Origin: Chionis minor
Taxonomy: Eukaryota; Chordata; Aves; Charadriiformes; Chionididae
Assembly: GCA_013398295.1 (NCBI GenBank)
Contig: VZSF01003599.1
Span: forward strand, 1 to 64,000
Length of the DNA stretch: 64,000 bases
Reading direction: 5' to 3'
The translations under genes were made by a program, and so were the position numbers. Positions 62,326-64,000 of the stretch are shown here, piece by piece (the first letter of the stretch is position 1; every line of letters starts with the position of its first letter). A model generated the notes under the pieces. The model saw only the letters and a list, made by a program, of their open reading frames with translations. It had not been told where the DNA came from and made no database searches.

Positions 62326-64000
62326 GTACGTAAGACACTTTACATGGAAGGATAATGGTCTTTGCTTCTGTTCCAATGACTGCATGCAAGCAACCTCATT
62401 AAAGGTGTTATTCAGAAACTAGTATGTAGCATGACATAATTTAACTTTTGGCTTAGCCTTGAGTGGAACTACTTCTTAAAATTTTGTACTAAAACAGCCT
62501 TTGAGAGAGAGCAGAAGAGACAAAGAGCTGATTGTTTCAAATTTGACTGAAGTATTTGGATTTCAGGCAAACAAAGAATTTAGGTTCAATAGTCAGTTTT
62601 CAAGAGCAGCCTTTTCAAAAGGCAGTAATTGGGAGCAATCTGAAGAATAATTTCTCAGTACACTCAGAACTTAGAAAACACAAATCCTTTATTTCAAGCA
62701 GCTGAACCTAAGACTTAATATAGTGCTTTGACTTAGACATATATTGACTGGAAAGGCTCAGCAGGGTTGCTTATATTTTCATATTTTGCTTTTTAATCTA
62801 TAATGCCTAATTCTCCCTGTCAAGCTGTTCATTAATTGTTTTACACAGTTCTTTGTCCCTAAAAATGCTCACAGTGCCCTCTCTTGAAAGCTAGAGAAAT
62901 GGCAGGTATTGGATAAACAGCTGTAAAATCCCATGGTGGTATTTATCTCTGTACATCTCCCTATTTTGCCAACTGGATGTAAGGAGTAGATCTAAATTAC
63001 ATTACTGGTAAAATAATGACTGTCACTTTTAATTGATAATTAAAATTAATTCATTTGTGGTGGAAAGTGGATGCCAAACGATTAACTTTCTGACTCTTGC
63101 TAATTAATAATTTAAACTTCACTCTGTCTTTTGTGACATGTAATATTTAAAGACTGACATTTTGTCTCTGGCTGTTATAATTGAAGGTTAATGTCTAGTC
63201 AGAATGCTTCCAGTAAAAAAAAAAACACACAGCACAACACAAAAGAAAACCACAAACTTAAGACACCCCACACCCCCTGAAAAAAGCCCCAGTAGAACAA
63301 CAGGCAAAAATTTAGAATTGATAAATAACACAGCTTATTTTTAAGCATTGTTTCTACATGCCAAAAGTAAGTGAAGATAACTGAAATGTGTCTGCATGTC
63401 TCACTTCTGTAATCTGGTGCTAAAAGTGGTGGCCATCTGTGTGGTACTTTGTAATGCAGTCTGTTCCCAACTCAATCATATGTTACATATTAAAAAAGGC
63501 TTCGACATGTTAAGACTGCCTCACTTCTCTGAAGATATACCACCCTTTCCTTCAGACAGCATATTCTTATGGTACCATCAAGATATCTTGAACTGCATGA
63601 CAAGAATTAACTGAAGTGGTCATCAGTTAAAGATCTGTCAAGTGAACTGTACCATTCACCAATTGCACAGCATTTGGAAGGAAATCATAGGAGACTAGGC
63701 TCTACATGTGCTGTAGAGGAAGTGTCAAAGAGCTTAAAAATAAACAGAGAAGCATTATGTATCCAACTGTAAAATAAGCAATAATTTGAAGCATGGAAGG
63801 AAAGTAAGAAGTTACAGAAGAGTAAAAATAGTTCACATGATTATGGTATATAACCAGAGGAGCAGTATATTTCTGTGGGCTCTTACGGTGCTGTTCCCAT
63901 GTACCTGATGAATTGCTCCAGTGCGTTTGTGCACGTAGCCTGTCCCTACCCAAGAGGTGGTGGCCTCTCAGTAAGTGTCATCCACCTAAATGAAGGAAGA
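62326..64000 (+). other. AACS: Start of AACS intron 10
   Basis: The donor GG|GTACGTAAG follows exon 10. The expected next coding segment (ITVLVTGAKW in human) is not found before the window ends. The tract contains an A/C-rich stretch near 63210-63300 and no other recognisable feature. Confidence 0.75.

Overview
This is vertebrate nuclear DNA, almost certainly from a bird. Four things point that way: several chicken-repeat-1 (CR1) LINE 3' ends, compact introns of roughly 100-1400 bp in the first gene, CpG-rich promoters, and three adjacent genes (DHX37, BRI3BP, AACS) that I recall as neighbours on human 12q24.31 and, as I remember it, on a small chicken chromosome. The species cannot be named from the sequence. 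No previously undescribed multi-gene system is evident. The main value lies in exact gene structures, some unusual splice sites, and promoter-like CpG islands that no recognised gene explains.

Layout. 1-1590: a GC-rich edge, a tRNA-Ala(UGC) gene and otherwise empty DNA. 1590-18 kb: DHX37 on the minus strand, 26 coding exons readable from exon 2 to the stop codon. Its first coding exon was not found and probably lies in the 46-N assembly gap at 18842-18887, which sits inside the CpG island. 19.3-25.4 kb: BRI3BP on the minus strand, complete, with three coding exons and a probable multi-kilobase 3' UTR. A second CpG island at 19.8-20.1 kb lies inside that presumed UTR. 25.5-31 kb: intergenic DNA with a tail-to-tail CR1 pair and a third CR1 fragment. 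31.05-31.7 kb: a CpG island with four CCAAT boxes and no recognised gene. 31.8-32.2 kb: a CR1 insertion. 32.2-64 kb: AACS on the plus strand, exons 1-10 of a gene that continues past the window, with large introns and one young-looking CR1 in intron 8.

Function. DHX37 is a DEAH-box RNA helicase of small-subunit ribosome biogenesis in the nucleolus. BRI3BP is a multi-pass membrane protein. AACS is the cytosolic acetoacetyl-CoA synthetase that channels ketone bodies into lipid and sterol synthesis. The three are housekeeping or metabolic neighbours and not a pathway. All exon boundaries below were placed by hand from open reading, remembered human protein sequences and splice consensus. Reading phase was checked across every junction.
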